A DNA stretch of 64,000 bases from Pseudomonas piscis (GCF_009380155.1 NZ_WHUV01000001.1:1178001-1242000); one strand, 5' to 3'; positions 16,959 through 26,251 are shown, numbered from the stretch's first letter. Notes: generated by a model from the sequence alone, not told the origin. Numbers and translations are program-made.

Positions 16959-17651
16959 ATGACTGCTGACGATCGTATCAAACTCGAACCGAGCTGGAAG
17001 GCGGCCCTGCGGGCCGAATTCGAACAGCCCTACATGAGCGAACTGCGGGAGTTCCTGCGCCAGGAACACGCTGCCGGCAAGGAGATCTATCCGCCCGGCC
17101 CGCTGATCTTCAACGCCTTGAACTCGACCCCGCTGGACAAGGTCAAGGTGGTGATCCTCGGCCAGGATCCCTACCACGGCCCGGGCCAGGCCCATGGCCT
17201 GTGCTTCTCGGTGCAACCCGGAGTCCCGGCGCCGCCTTCGCTGGTGAACATCTACAAGGAACTCAAGCGCGACCTGAATATCGATGCGCCCAACCATGGC
17301 TACCTGCAGAGCTGGGCCGAACAGGGCGTGCTGCTGCTCAACACCACCATGACCGTGGAGCGGGCCAACGCCGCCTCCCACGCGGGCAAGGGCTGGCAGT
17401 TCTTCACCGACCGGATCATCGAGGTGGTCAGCGAGCACCAGCCGCACCTGGTGTTCCTGTTGTGGGGCGCCCACGCCCAAAGCAAGCAGAAGCTGATCGA
17501 TAGCACCAAGCACCTGGTGCTGACCTCGGTGCATCCATCGCCGCTGTCGGCTTATCGCGGCTTCCTCGGCTGCGGGCACTTCAGCCGTACCAACAAGTTC
17601 CTCGAGCAGAGCGGCGAGACCCCGATCGACTGGCGCCTGCCAGCGCTGTAG
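16959..17651 (+). CDS. ung: Uracil-DNA glycosylase
   Basis: A 230-residue family 1 UDG that removes uracil from DNA as the first step of base-excision repair. All hallmark motifs are present: the water-activating loop [17 protein letters not shown] near residue 63, [19 protein letters not shown], and the Leu intercalation loop [13 protein letters not shown] near 188. Length equals the family norm. ATG 16959 ([11 protein letters not shown]) is preferred; an in-frame ATG six bases upstream is equally possible. A longer frame starting at 16860 has no family similarity. Confidence 0.95.
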   Translation: MTADDRIKLEPSWKAALRAEFEQPYMSELREFLRQEHAAGKEIYPPGPLIFNALNSTPLDKVKVVILGQDPYHGPGQAHGLCFSVQPGVPAPPSLVNIYKELKRDLNIDAPNHGYLQSWAEQGVLLLNTTMTVERANAASHAGKGWQFFTDRIIEVVSEHQPHLVFLLWGAHAQSKQKLIDSTKHLVLTSVHPSPLSAYRGFLGCGHFSRTNKFLEQSGETPIDWRLPAL

Positions 17652-17663
17652 GCCAGCCCTGTG

Positions 17664-17695
17664 GTCGCTGCCCAGACTGAGTCTGCGGCAGCGGC
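17664..17695. repeat. REP-like palindrome between convergent genes
   Basis: Imperfect 15-bp arms (GTCGCTGCCCAGACT / AGTCTGCGGCAGCGGC) of the CCGCTGCCGCAG type common as repetitive extragenic palindromes in pseudomonads. It sits in the 43-bp gap between ung and the AbrB-like gene and may end both transcripts. Confidence 0.5.
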
Positions 17696-18723
17696 TACGG
17701 GCCCTTGTTCCAGTGGCGGAACAGGGGCTCGGCGAGAAACAGCACGAACAGCAAGCGCATCACCTGCATCGCCGTCACCAGCGGCACCGAGAGTTGCAGC
17801 ACCTCTGCCGTCAGGCTCATTTCCGCGATTCCCCCCGGCATCATGCCCAAGGTCAGCGAGCGCAGGTCCAGCTGGGTCAGCAGGCTCAGGCACCAGGCCG
17901 CGAGACCGGCGATCAGCATGCTCATGGCCGTACCCAGCAGGGTGCGCCCCATGAACGAAGGCGCCCGGCGAAAGAACTGGCGGTTGAAGTGGCATCCCAG
18001 GCCGCTGCCGATCAACCACTGGCCCATCTGGCTGGCGCCATCGGGCAGGCCGGTGTGCAGGTTCCAGGCGATGCTGGCCACAGCGCTGAGCAGCAACGGG
18101 CCGAACAGCCACGGGTTGGGTTGGCGCAGCCGCTGCCAGAGCCAGGCCAGCAGCGCGCCGGCGGGGAACAGCAGGGCCAGCCAGCGCCAGTCGACGCTGG
18201 CGCTGTGCAGCACCGGCGTCCCCTGGCCCAGGAGGTACTTGAACGCCGCCGGTACGCACAGCACTACCGCCAGCACCCGCAGGCTCTGCCCGGCCGCTAC
18301 CCGGCTGAGCACCGCGCCGTTGCGCGCGCCGAGATTGACCATCTCCCCGGAGCCGCCGGGCATGCTGGAGAAGAACGCGGTGGCGCGGTCTTCACCGGTA
18401 CGCCGCAGCAGCCAGACCGCCATCACGCTGGACAGGCTAGTGACCAGGGCACCGCAGAAAATCAGGCCGAAGTGGCTCATCACCTGGTCCATCACCGCCG
18501 GGGTGAAGTGCAGGCCGATGCCGATGCCCACTATCCATTGTCCGCACTTGCGTCCGCCGGGGATCTCGGCCAACTGCCAGGGCGTCAGGCAGCGCACCAG
18601 GATGATCGCCAGCAACGAGCCGACCATCCAGGGCAGGGGCCAGCCCACCAGGCTGGCGAGATAACCGCCAGCCAGGCCCACCAGTGGCGTGCCCCACCAT
18701 TGCCGCAAAGCGCCTTCAGACAT
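17695..18723 (-). CDS. AbrB-family membrane transporter
   Basis: A 342-residue integral membrane protein made of two similar halves, each with the family pattern W-P-L-x-W-M-x-G-S-L (PLPWMVGSLLAIILVR near residue 30, NPWLFGPLLLSAVAS near 200) and FFSSMPGGSGEMV / MMPGGIAEMSLTAE repeats near 120 and 285. Despite the family name it is not the Bacillus regulator. The start overlaps the tctA stop by 8 bp, so it is the last gene of the tct operon. An accessory transport or regulatory role for tricarboxylates is inferred from this coupling only. Confidence 0.8.
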   Translation of the reverse strand: MSEGALRQWWGTPLVGLAGGYLASLVGWPLPWMVGSLLAIILVRCLTPWQLAEIPGGRKCGQWIVGIGIGLHFTPAVMDQVMSHFGLIFCGALVTSLSSVMAVWLLRRTGEDRATAFFSSMPGGSGEMVNLGARNGAVLSRVAAGQSLRVLAVVLCVPAAFKYLLGQGTPVLHSASVDWRWLALLFPAGALLAWLWQRLRQPNPWLFGPLLLSAVASIAWNLHTGLPDGASQMGQWLIGSGLGCHFNRQFFRRAPSFMGRTLLGTAMSMLIAGLAAWCLSLLTQLDLRSLTLGMMPGGIAEMSLTAEVLQLSVPLVTAMQVMRLLFVLFLAEPLFRHWNKGP

Positions 18724-20230
18724 CGGTCACCACGCGCTGGCGGGCCGAACGCTTGCGCCAGATACGCAGCAGCGGCAGGCACAGCATGCACGCCGTCAGT
18801 ACCCAGACCCCGACCGTGATCGGGCTCGACCAGAGGATCTCCAGCGCGCCATTGGAGATCGACAGTGCACGGCGCAGGTTCTGCTCCATCAAGCCGCCGA
18901 GGATGAAGCCCAGCAGCACCGGCGAGAGCGGGAAGTCGAGCTTGCGCAGGATGTAGCCGAAGATGCCGATGCCCACCATCAGGAACAGGTCGAAGGTGGT
19001 GGCGTGCACGGCATAGACGCCGATCGCGGTGATGATCGCGATGGCCGGCACCAGGGCCCAGTTCGGCACCGCGAGGATGCGGGTGAAGATGCGGATCATC
19101 GGGATGTTGAGGATCACCAGCATGATGTTGGCGATGAACAACGAGGCGATCAGGCCCCAGACGATGTCCGGCTGTTGCTGGAACAGCAGCGGCCCCGGCG
19201 TGATGTTGTACAGCGACAGGGCGCCGATCATCACCGCCGTGGTGCCCGAGCCCGGCACGCCCAGGGTCAGCATCGGCACCAGGGCGCCGCAGGCCGAGGC
19301 GCCGATCGCGGTTTCCGGAGCCGCCAGGCCGCGCTTGTCGCCCTGGCCGAAAGTGCCGCTGGCGCCAGCGATGCGTTTCTCGGTCATGTAGGCCACGGCG
19401 CTGGCCAGGGTCGCCCCGGCCCCGGGCAGCACGCCCATGATGAAGCCCAGCAGGCCGCAACGGATGTTCACTGCCAATACCGAGGCCGCTTCCTTGAAGT
19501 TGAACAGCATGCGCCCGGTGGCCTTGACCGCTTCCTGGCCGCGGTGGGTCTTCTCCAGCAGCAGGAGTATCTCGCTGATGGAGAACAGACCCAGCACCAG
19601 CACCACGAACTGGATGCCGTCGGCCAGGTGGATGTTGTCGCCGGTGAAGCGGTACACACCGCTGTTGGCATCGATCCCCACTGCCGACAGGAACAGCCCG
19701 ATCAGCGCGGCGATGAAGGTCTTCAGCGGCTTGTCGCCGGCCATGCCGCCGAGGGCGACGATGGCGAACACCATCAGCACGAAATACTCCGCCGGGCCGA
19801 AGGCGATGGCCCACCGGGCCAGCAGCGGGGCGAACAGCACCATGCCGCAGGTGGCGATGAGGGCACCGATGAACGAGCTCCAGGCCGACAGCGACAAGGC
19901 CACGCCGGCCAGGCCCTGGCGAGCCATCGGATAACCGTCGAGGGTGGTCATCACCGTGGAGGCCTCGCCGGGGATGTTCAGCAGGATCGAACTGATTCGC
20001 CCGCCGTACTCGCAGCCCAGGTAGACCGCCGCCAGCAGGATCAGCGCCGACTCCGGCGGCAGGCCCAGGGCGAAGGCGATGGGGATCAGCAGCGCCACGC
20101 CGTTGATCGGGCCCAGGCCCGGCAGCAGGCCGACCACGGTGCCGATCAGGGTGCCGGTGAGGGCGGTGACCAGGTTGTACGGGCTCAGCGCGACGCCGAA
20201 GCCCTGGCCGAGATAGCTCAAGGTATCCAT
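18716..20230 (-). CDS. tctA: Tripartite tricarboxylate transporter, large permease
   Basis: A 504-residue large membrane subunit of a TTT (TctABC) importer, the channel-forming part with about twelve hydrophobic segments. Family signatures: GTLIGTVVGLLPGLGPINGVAL near residue 27-48 and a second copy, GLLGFIMGVLPGAGATLASAV near 255-275, plus ETAIGASACGALVPMLTLGVPGSGTTAVM. It takes substrate from the periplasmic binding protein TctC and runs on the ion gradient. It follows tctB by one base and overlaps the AbrB-like gene, so these are one operon. Confidence 0.93.
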   Translation of the reverse strand: MDTLSYLGQGFGVALSPYNLVTALTGTLIGTVVGLLPGLGPINGVALLIPIAFALGLPPESALILLAAVYLGCEYGGRISSILLNIPGEASTVMTTLDGYPMARQGLAGVALSLSAWSSFIGALIATCGMVLFAPLLARWAIAFGPAEYFVLMVFAIVALGGMAGDKPLKTFIAALIGLFLSAVGIDANSGVYRFTGDNIHLADGIQFVVLVLGLFSISEILLLLEKTHRGQEAVKATGRMLFNFKEAASVLAVNIRCGLLGFIMGVLPGAGATLASAVAYMTEKRIAGASGTFGQGDKRGLAAPETAIGASACGALVPMLTLGVPGSGTTAVMIGALSLYNITPGPLLFQQQPDIVWGLIASLFIANIMLVILNIPMIRIFTRILAVPNWALVPAIAIITAIGVYAVHATTFDLFLMVGIGIFGYILRKLDFPLSPVLLGFILGGLMEQNLRRALSISNGALEILWSSPITVGVWVLTACMLCLPLLRIWRKRSARQRVVTDV

Positions 20231-20231
20231 A

Positions 20232-20690
20232 TCAATTCTCCAGAACGTCGAGCAGGCCCAGGGGCAGGGGCACGTCCATGACCCGATCGAACAGCCAGTA
20301 CAGGCCGATGCTGAGCAGGCTGACGATCACCAGGCTGGGCAACCAGCGGCCGCCATACAGGCGGGCGATGGGGACGCCGACGAGGATCCCGGCGAGGATG
20401 AAGCCCAGGGGTTCGAAGGTGCCGGCCAATACCAGCAGCAGGGCCACGCAGAGGGCGATCTTGACCAGGGTTTCACGGTCCAGGGGCGGTTCGTCGTCGC
20501 TGTGCTTGATCGGTGTCGGGCGCACCAGCAGGTACAGCAGCGCCAGGCCCATCAGGCCGAGCATGAGTAGCGGAAAGGCCCTTGGGCCCACGGGTTCGTA
20601 GGAAAAGGCCGCCTGGTAGGGCCAGGCCATCAGTGCCAGGCCAGCACAGGCCAGCAACAGCACCGAGGCGAATAGACGTTGAACGAGCAT
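20232..20690 (-). CDS. tctB: Tripartite tricarboxylate transporter, small permease
   Basis: A 152-residue small membrane subunit with four hydrophobic segments and the family mark GPRAFPLLMLGLMGLALLYL near residues 35-55. The middle loop (residues ~60-75) is charged. The tctB product stabilises or assists TctA. ATG 20690 (MLVQRLF) follows GGGAG; a longer frame upstream is rejected. It lies 58 bp downstream of tctC and one base from tctA. Confidence 0.88.
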   Translation of the reverse strand: MLVQRLFASVLLLACAGLALMAWPYQAAFSYEPVGPRAFPLLMLGLMGLALLYLLVRPTPIKHSDDEPPLDRETLVKIALCVALLLVLAGTFEPLGFILAGILVGVPIARLYGGRWLPSLVIVSLLSIGLYWLFDRVMDVPLPLGLLDVLEN

Positions 20691-20748
20691 GGCTAACTCC
20701 CGGGCCCGACCCTCGCAGCGCAAGGGCCGGGCCGTCAGAATGGGGCGG

Positions 20749-21735
20749 TCACTGGATCAGGCCGAATTCCTTGGCCAGGGCCTTGTAGTCGGCCACCTGT
20801 TTCTTCACGTAGGTGTCCAGCTCCGGGCCGGTCATGGCGAAGGGGAACAGCTCGCGCTGGTCACGCAGCTTGGCGAACTCCTCGGAGGCCAGGAGCTTGT
20901 CGAAGGCGTTTTTCCACCAGGCGTATTCCTCGTCGCTGACCTTCGGCCCCAGATAGAAGCCGCGCACCACCGGCCAGACGATGTCGTAGCCCTGTTCCTT
21001 GGCAGTGGGGATGTTCTTCATTTCCGGCTCGTCCAGGCGCTGCTCGGAAAACACCGCCAGCAAGCGCATGTCGCCGGCGAGGATGTGCGGCATGGAGTCG
21101 GAGATGTCGGTACTGCCCACCTGGATGTGCCCGCCCAGCAGGGCTGTGGCGATTTCCCCGCCGCCCTCCAGGGCCACGTAGCGCAGGTCCCGCGGGTTGA
21201 TCCCGGCGGCCTTGGCGATCAGCGCGGTTTGCATCCAGTCCTGGCTGCCGACGGTGCCGCCGGAGCCGATCACCACCTTGCTCGGATCTTTCTTCAGGGC
21301 CGCGACCAGGTCATCGAGAGTCTTGTAGGGCGAATCGTTCTTCACCGCGATGGCGCCATAGCTGGTGCCCACGGCCGCCAGCCAGTGCACGGCGTTTTCA
21401 TCGAAGCGCCCGAACTTGCCCTGGGCCAGGTTCAGCAGCGAACCGCTGGACCAGGCCACCAGGGTCCCGGCATCGGCCGGGCGCTGGGCCACGACCGCGT
21501 TATAGGCCACGGCCCCGACGCCGCCGGGCATGTAGGTGACGCGCATCGGTTTGCTGAGGATCTTCTCGTTGACCAGGGCGCTCTGCACCAGCTTGCAGGT
21601 CAGGTCGAAGCCGCCGCCGGGGGAGGCCGGGGCGATGCATTCCGGGCGCTTGGGTTCGGCGGATGCGGCCAGCAGCTGGCCGGTGAACAACAGGCAGCCG
21701 GCGGCGAGGGCCAGTTTACGCAATGAAAAGTCCAT
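20749..21735 (-). CDS. tctC: Tripartite tricarboxylate transporter substrate-binding protein
   Basis: A 328-residue periplasmic binding protein (Bug/TctC family). Signal peptide: LRKLALAAGCLLFTGQLLAASA. The mature part starts with PECIAPASPGGGFDLTCKLVQ, the carboxylate-binding loop of the family, followed by YMPGGVGAVAYN and, near residue 150, a second ligand loop (IGSGGTVGSQD). It should bind citrate or a related tricarboxylate, since the locus includes an OpdH-like porin and TctDE. ATG 21735 has GGAG upstream. Confidence 0.92.
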   Translation of the reverse strand: MDFSLRKLALAAGCLLFTGQLLAASAEPKRPECIAPASPGGGFDLTCKLVQSALVNEKILSKPMRVTYMPGGVGAVAYNAVVAQRPADAGTLVAWSSGSLLNLAQGKFGRFDENAVHWLAAVGTSYGAIAVKNDSPYKTLDDLVAALKKDPSKVVIGSGGTVGSQDWMQTALIAKAAGINPRDLRYVALEGGGEIATALLGGHIQVGSTDISDSMPHILAGDMRLLAVFSEQRLDEPEMKNIPTAKEQGYDIVWPVVRGFYLGPKVSDEEYAWWKNAFDKLLASEEFAKLRDQRELFPFAMTGPELDTYVKKQVADYKALAKEFGLIQ

Positions 21736-21837
21736 GAGTGTCTCCACAGGAGTTGTTATCGGTATGCCCGGGTCGTCCTCGATCCTTGGGCGCAGGGGCC
21801 GGCCTGCCAGCACCGGCCGTGGGCGCGGCCTGTGGGA

Positions 21838-23124
21838 TCACCACAGGGCCACGCTGTAGCTCACCAGCAGGCGTACTTCGTCCGCGTCGCGAGCCGAATA
21901 GTTGGAGCGGTAGGTGGCATTGCGCAGGCGCACCGCGACGTCCTTGAAGGTGCCGCTCTGCACCACGTACTTGATCTCGGTGTTGCGTTCCCATTCCTTG
22001 CCGGTGTCGCCGTTCTTCAGGGCGATGTTGTCGCCGCTCAGGTAGCGGGTCATGAAGCTCAGGCCGGGAATCCCCAGCTTGGCGAAGTCGTAGTCGTAGC
22101 GGGCTTGCCAGGAACGTTCCTCGGCGCCGGCGAAATCGTTGATCTGCACGAAGTTCACCAGGTAAGGGTCGCTGCCATCCACGTAGGGAAAGGCGCTGGA
22201 GCCGGACAGGTGCTGATAGCCGGCGCTGAGTTTATGCCCGTCCAAGGCATAGCTCACCAGGCCGTTGAGGGCGCGGTTGTCGATCTTGCCGCCGCGGGCC
22301 TGGCCCTGGTCGTTGCTGATGGCCAGGCGCAGGTCGCTGGCGAAGGTGCCGGGCCCCATGGGGCGCGACGCCACCAAGCCGACAAAGTGCTGGTTGTAGA
22401 CGTCGTCCAGCTGGGAGAAATGGTAGCTGGCGGTGATCTTGTCGCTGAGCTTGTAGTCCAGGCCGCCGAAGTTGAAGTGTTTGCCGGCCACGTTGCCGGC
22501 GAAGCGACCGTTCTTGTTGTTGAGGCGGATGTCCTCGTAGTTGCTGTCGTCGCGGTCCTTGGCCTTGTCCAGGCGGCCGCCGGTGAAGGTCAGGTTCTTG
22601 ATTTCCCTGGACGTCAGCAGGCCCCCCTGGAAGGTCTGCGGCAAGATCCGCCCATCGTTGGGCTTGAGGATCGGCAGTTCGGGGATCAGGCTGCCGATCT
22701 TCAGCTCGGTAGCAGAGAGCCTGACCTTGCCGGTCAGGCCGAGCTTGGAGTACTGGTTGGCCGCGCGCCCATCGTCGTGGGTCGGCAAGAGGCCGGTGCC
22801 GGTGCGGTCGGGGCTGGAGTCGAGCTTGACCCCGAGCATGCCCAGGGCATCGACGCCAAATCCCAGGGTGCCTTCGGTGTAGCCCGACTGCAGGTTGAGC
22901 ATGAAGCCCTGGGCCCACTCGTCGCGCTTGGATTGCTGGGCGCTGGTGCCGTCGCGAAAGTCGCGATTGAAGTACATGTTGCGGGTTTCGAAGGTGGCGC
23001 TGCTGTCTTCGAAGAACGCGGCCTGGGTCAGCGGAGCGGCAAGGGCGGCGGCGCTGGCGAGGGCGGTCGGGGTCAGGCGGGAGAAACGCACAGGCGCGCT
23101 GGCCTGGGAGTGCGTGGATGGCAT
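21838..23124 (-). CDS. opdH: OprD-family porin, OpdH-like (tricarboxylates)
   Basis: A 428-residue outer-membrane barrel of the OprD/Occ family. It has a signal peptide ending in PLTQA, the mature start AFFEDSSATFETRNMYFNRDF typical of OprD proteins, repeated beta-strand pairs, and a terminal aromatic (SVALW). Its place at the head of the tctCBA operon, opposite tctDE, matches the P. aeruginosa opdH-tctCBA-tctDE arrangement, hence the tricarboxylate specificity. The promoter region between opdH and tctD has three direct repeats (23242-23268) that may bind TctD. Confidence 0.88.
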   Translation of the reverse strand: MPSTHSQASAPVRFSRLTPTALASAAALAAPLTQAAFFEDSSATFETRNMYFNRDFRDGTSAQQSKRDEWAQGFMLNLQSGYTEGTLGFGVDALGMLGVKLDSSPDRTGTGLLPTHDDGRAANQYSKLGLTGKVRLSATELKIGSLIPELPILKPNDGRILPQTFQGGLLTSREIKNLTFTGGRLDKAKDRDDSNYEDIRLNNKNGRFAGNVAGKHFNFGGLDYKLSDKITASYHFSQLDDVYNQHFVGLVASRPMGPGTFASDLRLAISNDQGQARGGKIDNRALNGLVSYALDGHKLSAGYQHLSGSSAFPYVDGSDPYLVNFVQINDFAGAEERSWQARYDYDFAKLGIPGLSFMTRYLSGDNIALKNGDTGKEWERNTEIKYVVQSGTFKDVAVRLRNATYRSNYSARDADEVRLLVSYSVALW

Positions 23125-23239
23125 CCGGTGGTACTCCGATATTGTTCTTATTCTGATGAAAACGCTTCGAGGCGCTTTGCATGTCGGCGGAACTCGGCAA
23201 GGCTGCCGAAACTTTCCGTAACAGGACTCTAAAGGGCCA

Positions 23240-23271
23240 ACCTTTCGCTAACCTTTCAGCCAGCTTTCAAG
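23240..23271. promoter_or_regulatory. Three 11-bp-spaced direct repeats, putative TctD site
   Basis: AACCTTTCGCT, AACCTTTCAGC and CAGCTTTCAAG follow each other directly. The CTTTC cores begin at 23242, 23253 and 23264, exactly one helical turn apart. They lie in the divergent opdH/tctD promoter, 90-120 bp from each start, as expected for an OmpR-type regulator. Confidence 0.55.
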
Positions 23272-23357
23272 GTTTTCGGGCTTCACAGCAGCGGTTGCGG
23301 CGGTACACTCCGCGCGCAAAAGTACTGTCGATTCCCCCCTGAACGAGGTGCAAAACC

Positions 23358-24029
23358 ATGCGGGTCCTGCTGGTCGAAGACCATCTGCAACTGGCTGAAA
23401 GTGTCGCCCAGGCGCTCAAGAGCACGGGCCTGACCGTGGACGTGCTGCACGACGGGGTGGCCGCCGACCTGGCGCTGAGCAGCGAGGAATACGCCATGGC
23501 GGTGCTGGATGTCGGCCTGCCGCGCATGGATGGCTTCGAGGTGCTGGCGCGCTTGCGTACCCGTGGCAAGAACCTGCCGGTGCTGATGCTCACCGCTCGC
23601 AGCGACGTCAAGGACCGGGTGCACGGGTTGAACCTGGGGGCCGACGATTACCTGGCCAAGCCTTTCGAGCTGACCGAGCTGGAGGCCCGGGTCAAGGCCC
23701 TGTTGCGCCGCAGCGTGCTGGGCGGCGAGCGCCAGCAGCGGTGCGGAGTGCTGGCCTACGACCTGGATACCCGGCGCTTCACCCTGGGCCAGGAGCTGCT
23801 GACCCTGACCTCGCGCGAGCAGGCGGTGCTCGAGGCCCTGATCGCCAGGCCCGGGCGAGTCATGAGCAAGGAGCAGCTGGCGTCCCAGGTGTTCGGCCTG
23901 GATGAGGAGGCCAGCCCGGACGCCATCGAGATCTACATCCACCGTTTGCGCAAGAAACTCGATGGCCACGCGGTGGCTATCGTCACCTTCCGTGGCCTGG
24001 GCTATCTGCTGGAAAGTCGCGATGCATAG
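23358..24029 (+). CDS. tctD: TctD response regulator
   Basis: A 223-residue OmpR/PhoB-family regulator. Receiver domain 1-115 with acidic pocket (VED), phospho-acceptor Asp51 (VLDVGLPRMDG) and Lys in LAKPFELTELEAR. The C-terminal winged helix spans ~125-220 (LTLTSREQAVLEALIARPG; EIYIHRLRKKLDG; TFRGLGYLL). It should activate opdH-tctCBA when tricarboxylate is present. Its stop overlaps the tctE start by 8 bp, so the pair is translationally coupled. Confidence 0.93.
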   Translation: MRVLLVEDHLQLAESVAQALKSTGLTVDVLHDGVAADLALSSEEYAMAVLDVGLPRMDGFEVLARLRTRGKNLPVLMLTARSDVKDRVHGLNLGADDYLAKPFELTELEARVKALLRRSVLGGERQQRCGVLAYDLDTRRFTLGQELLTLTSREQAVLEALIARPGRVMSKEQLASQVFGLDEEASPDAIEIYIHRLRKKLDGHAVAIVTFRGLGYLLESRDA

Positions 24030-25419
24030 GCCCAGCAGCCTGCGCTGGCGCCTGTTGTGGAACCTGGCGCTGTTGCTGGTGGTATTGATGCTGGCCAGCG
24101 GCCTGAGCGCCTACTGGAACGGTCGCGAGGCCGCCGACACGGCCTACGACCGAACCTTGCTGGCCTCGGCGCGGACCATCGCCGCCGGTTTGTCCCAGCG
24201 TGATGGCAGTCTCAGCGCCAACGTGCCCTATGTGGCCCTGGACACCTTCGCCTATGACAGCGCAGGGCGGATCTACTACCAGGTTAACGATATCCACCAG
24301 CAGTTGATTTCCGGCTACGAGAACCTGCCGGGACCACCGCCGGGCACCCCGCGCACCGATGACTATCCGGCCCTGGCGCGATTCTACGATGCCACCTACC
24401 AAGGGCAGAACGTACGGGTGGTGAGCCTGCTCAAGGCGGTCAGCGAGCCGAACATGAACGGCATGGCGGAAATCCGCGTGGCCGAAACCGATGAAGCCCG
24501 GGTGGCCATGGCCCGCAGCCTGATGGCCGATACCCTGTTGCGCCTGGGGATGTTGGCCATCGGTGCCTTGCTCCTGGTGTGGTTTGCGGTGAGTGCCGCG
24601 TTGCGGCCGCTGGAGCGCTTGCGCAGTGCGGTGGAGGAGCGCCAGCCGGATGATTTGCGCCCCTTGCCACTGGTGTCGGTGCAGCATGAACTGGGACCGT
24701 TGGTACGAGCCTTGAACCATTTCACCGAGCGCCTGCGCGGTCAGTTCGAGCGCCAGGCGCAGTTCATCGCCGATGCGGCCCATGAGCTGCGTACCCCCCT
24801 GGCGGCGCTCAAGGCGCGTCTCGAACTGGGGCTGCGCTCCCATGAGCCGCAGACCTGGCGTTCGACCCTGGAGAACGTGGCCCAGGGCACCGATCGCCTG
24901 ACTCACCTGGCCAACCAGTTGTTGTCCCTGGCCCGGGTGGAAAACGGTGCCCGGGCCATTGCCGAAGGCGGGGCGCAGTTGCTCGACCTCAGCCAACTGG
25001 CTCGGGAGCTGGGCATGGCCATGGCGCCCCTGGCCCATGCCCGGGGCGTGTCGCTGGCCCTGGAGGCTGATGAACCGGTATGGCTCAAGGGGGAGCCGAC
25101 CTTGCTCAATGAGCTTTTGAGCAACCTGGTGGATAACGCCCTGGCCCATACGCCGCCGGGCGGCAACGTGGTGCTGCGGGTCACGGCGCCGGGAGTGCTG
25201 GAAGTGGAAGACGACGGTCCGGGGATTCCCCTGGAGGATCGCGACCGGGTCTTCGAGCGCTTCTACCGGCGCAACCAGCAGGTGGCCGGATCAGGCCTGG
25301 GCTTGGCCATCGTCGGCGAGATCTGCCGCGCGCATCTGGCGCAGATCAGCCTGCATGACGGCCAGCCGTCGGGCTTGATGGTGCGGGTGAGTTTCAGCGC
25401 TGGCCAGGAGCCCCTGTAG
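24022..25419 (+). CDS. tctE: TctE sensor histidine kinase
   Basis: A 465-residue membrane sensor. Two membrane segments (WNLALLLVVLMLASGLSAYW at ~12-32 and LGMLAIGALLLVWFAVSAAL at ~175-195) enclose a ~140-residue periplasmic domain. Then come a HAMP-like linker, the phospho-accepting H box (FIADAAHELRTPLAALKARL near 245), N box (NLVDNALAHTPPGG), and G boxes (DDGPGIP, GSGLGLAIV). It phosphorylates TctD. The ATG at 24022 lies inside the last codons of tctD; a longer frame starting at 23902 is out of phase with tctD and not credible. Confidence 0.93.
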   Translation: MHRPSSLRWRLLWNLALLLVVLMLASGLSAYWNGREAADTAYDRTLLASARTIAAGLSQRDGSLSANVPYVALDTFAYDSAGRIYYQVNDIHQQLISGYENLPGPPPGTPRTDDYPALARFYDATYQGQNVRVVSLLKAVSEPNMNGMAEIRVAETDEARVAMARSLMADTLLRLGMLAIGALLLVWFAVSAALRPLERLRSAVEERQPDDLRPLPLVSVQHELGPLVRALNHFTERLRGQFERQAQFIADAAHELRTPLAALKARLELGLRSHEPQTWRSTLENVAQGTDRLTHLANQLLSLARVENGARAIAEGGAQLLDLSQLARELGMAMAPLAHARGVSLALEADEPVWLKGEPTLLNELLSNLVDNALAHTPPGGNVVLRVTAPGVLEVEDDGPGIPLEDRDRVFERFYRRNQQVAGSGLGLAIVGEICRAHLAQISLHDGQPSGLMVRVSFSAGQEPL

Positions 25420-25429
25420 GGGGCACCAC

Positions 25430-26251
25430 TCAGTAGAGCATCGAACGCGACTCTTCGAGGTCGCGGCACATGGCCTGGTCTTCCGGGTCGATCTTCAGCT
25501 TCTTGAAGGCGGGCACGCTGAAAGCATCGATTCGCGAGAGGGGGTGGTCGGTGTCCTTGTGGCAGTACAGGGTTGCTACCTGGACCAGGTCGACGTAGTC
25601 GATCCCGGCGGATTGACGCTTGAAGTCCAGGTACTGCTCGGGGATCTGCACCAACTGCTCGGGGAATTCCCAGACCTGCAGCAACTTGTTCCCCAGCAAT
25701 GGATGGATCTGTTCGATCACGTGGTTGAGGCTGACCGAATCGGCCAGCAGCTCGTAGTGATCTTCGGCGTAGGTCAGGATCGGCAGCACGCCAATCTGGT
25801 GCACCAGGCCGCCGAGCGCCGCCTGGTCCGGCTTGAGCTGGCTGTAGCTGCGGCACAGGGCATAGCTGACCCCGGCCACCTCCAGGCTGCGCCGCCAGAC
25901 GTCGCGCATCTTGCGTTCCACCACCTCGGAGCGGGCGTTGAAGATCTGCTCCATCACCAGGCCGATGGCCAGGTTGCTGCTGTAGTTGACTCCAAGGCGG
26001 GTGATGGCGGTGTGCAGGTCGGTGACTTCCTGGGCCGCCCGCAGCAGAGGGCTGTTGACCACCTTGATCAGTCGCGCCGACAGGGCGGTATCGCGACCTA
26101 TGACCTTGCTCAGGGTGCTGACACTGATTTCCGGGTCTTCGGCGGCCTGGCGAATCTGCATGGCCACCTCCGGTAGGGTTGGCAGGACCAGGTCATCGTT
26201 GTCGATGGCCTCCACCAAATCCTGTTGGACCTTTTCCGCCAGCTCAGTCAT
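25430..26251 (-). CDS. HDOD-domain signalling protein
   Basis: A 273-residue cytosolic protein made almost wholly of one HDOD domain: LPTLPEVAMQIRQAAEDPEIS at 23-43, VIGRDTALSARLIKVVNSPLL, LHTAITRLGVNYSSNLAIG near 80-97, ALGGLVHQIGVLPIL near 147. HDOD proteins resemble HD phosphohydrolases but usually lack catalysis; here the HD pair is replaced by HQ in GGLVHQIG, so no hydrolase activity is expected. A signalling or scaffold role is inferred. It is convergent with tctE at 10 bp and lies 37 bp downstream of ygfZ on the same strand. Confidence 0.85.
   Translation of the reverse strand: MTELAEKVQQDLVEAIDNDDLVLPTLPEVAMQIRQAAEDPEISVSTLSKVIGRDTALSARLIKVVNSPLLRAAQEVTDLHTAITRLGVNYSSNLAIGLVMEQIFNARSEVVERKMRDVWRRSLEVAGVSYALCRSYSQLKPDQAALGGLVHQIGVLPILTYAEDHYELLADSVSLNHVIEQIHPLLGNKLLQVWEFPEQLVQIPEQYLDFKRQSAGIDYVDLVQVATLYCHKDTDHPLSRIDAFSVPAFKKLKIDPEDQAMCRDLEESRSMLY

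Noticed and set aside
17664..17695. A small CRISPR-like or tandem repeat
   Set aside because: Only one REP-like palindrome is present; no spacer-repeat periodicity occurs anywhere in the window.
18689..20281. A 530-codon plus-strand frame opposite tctA
   Set aside because: Composition is His/Gln/Arg/Asp-rich without hydrophobic core, a typical shadow of a membrane-protein gene.
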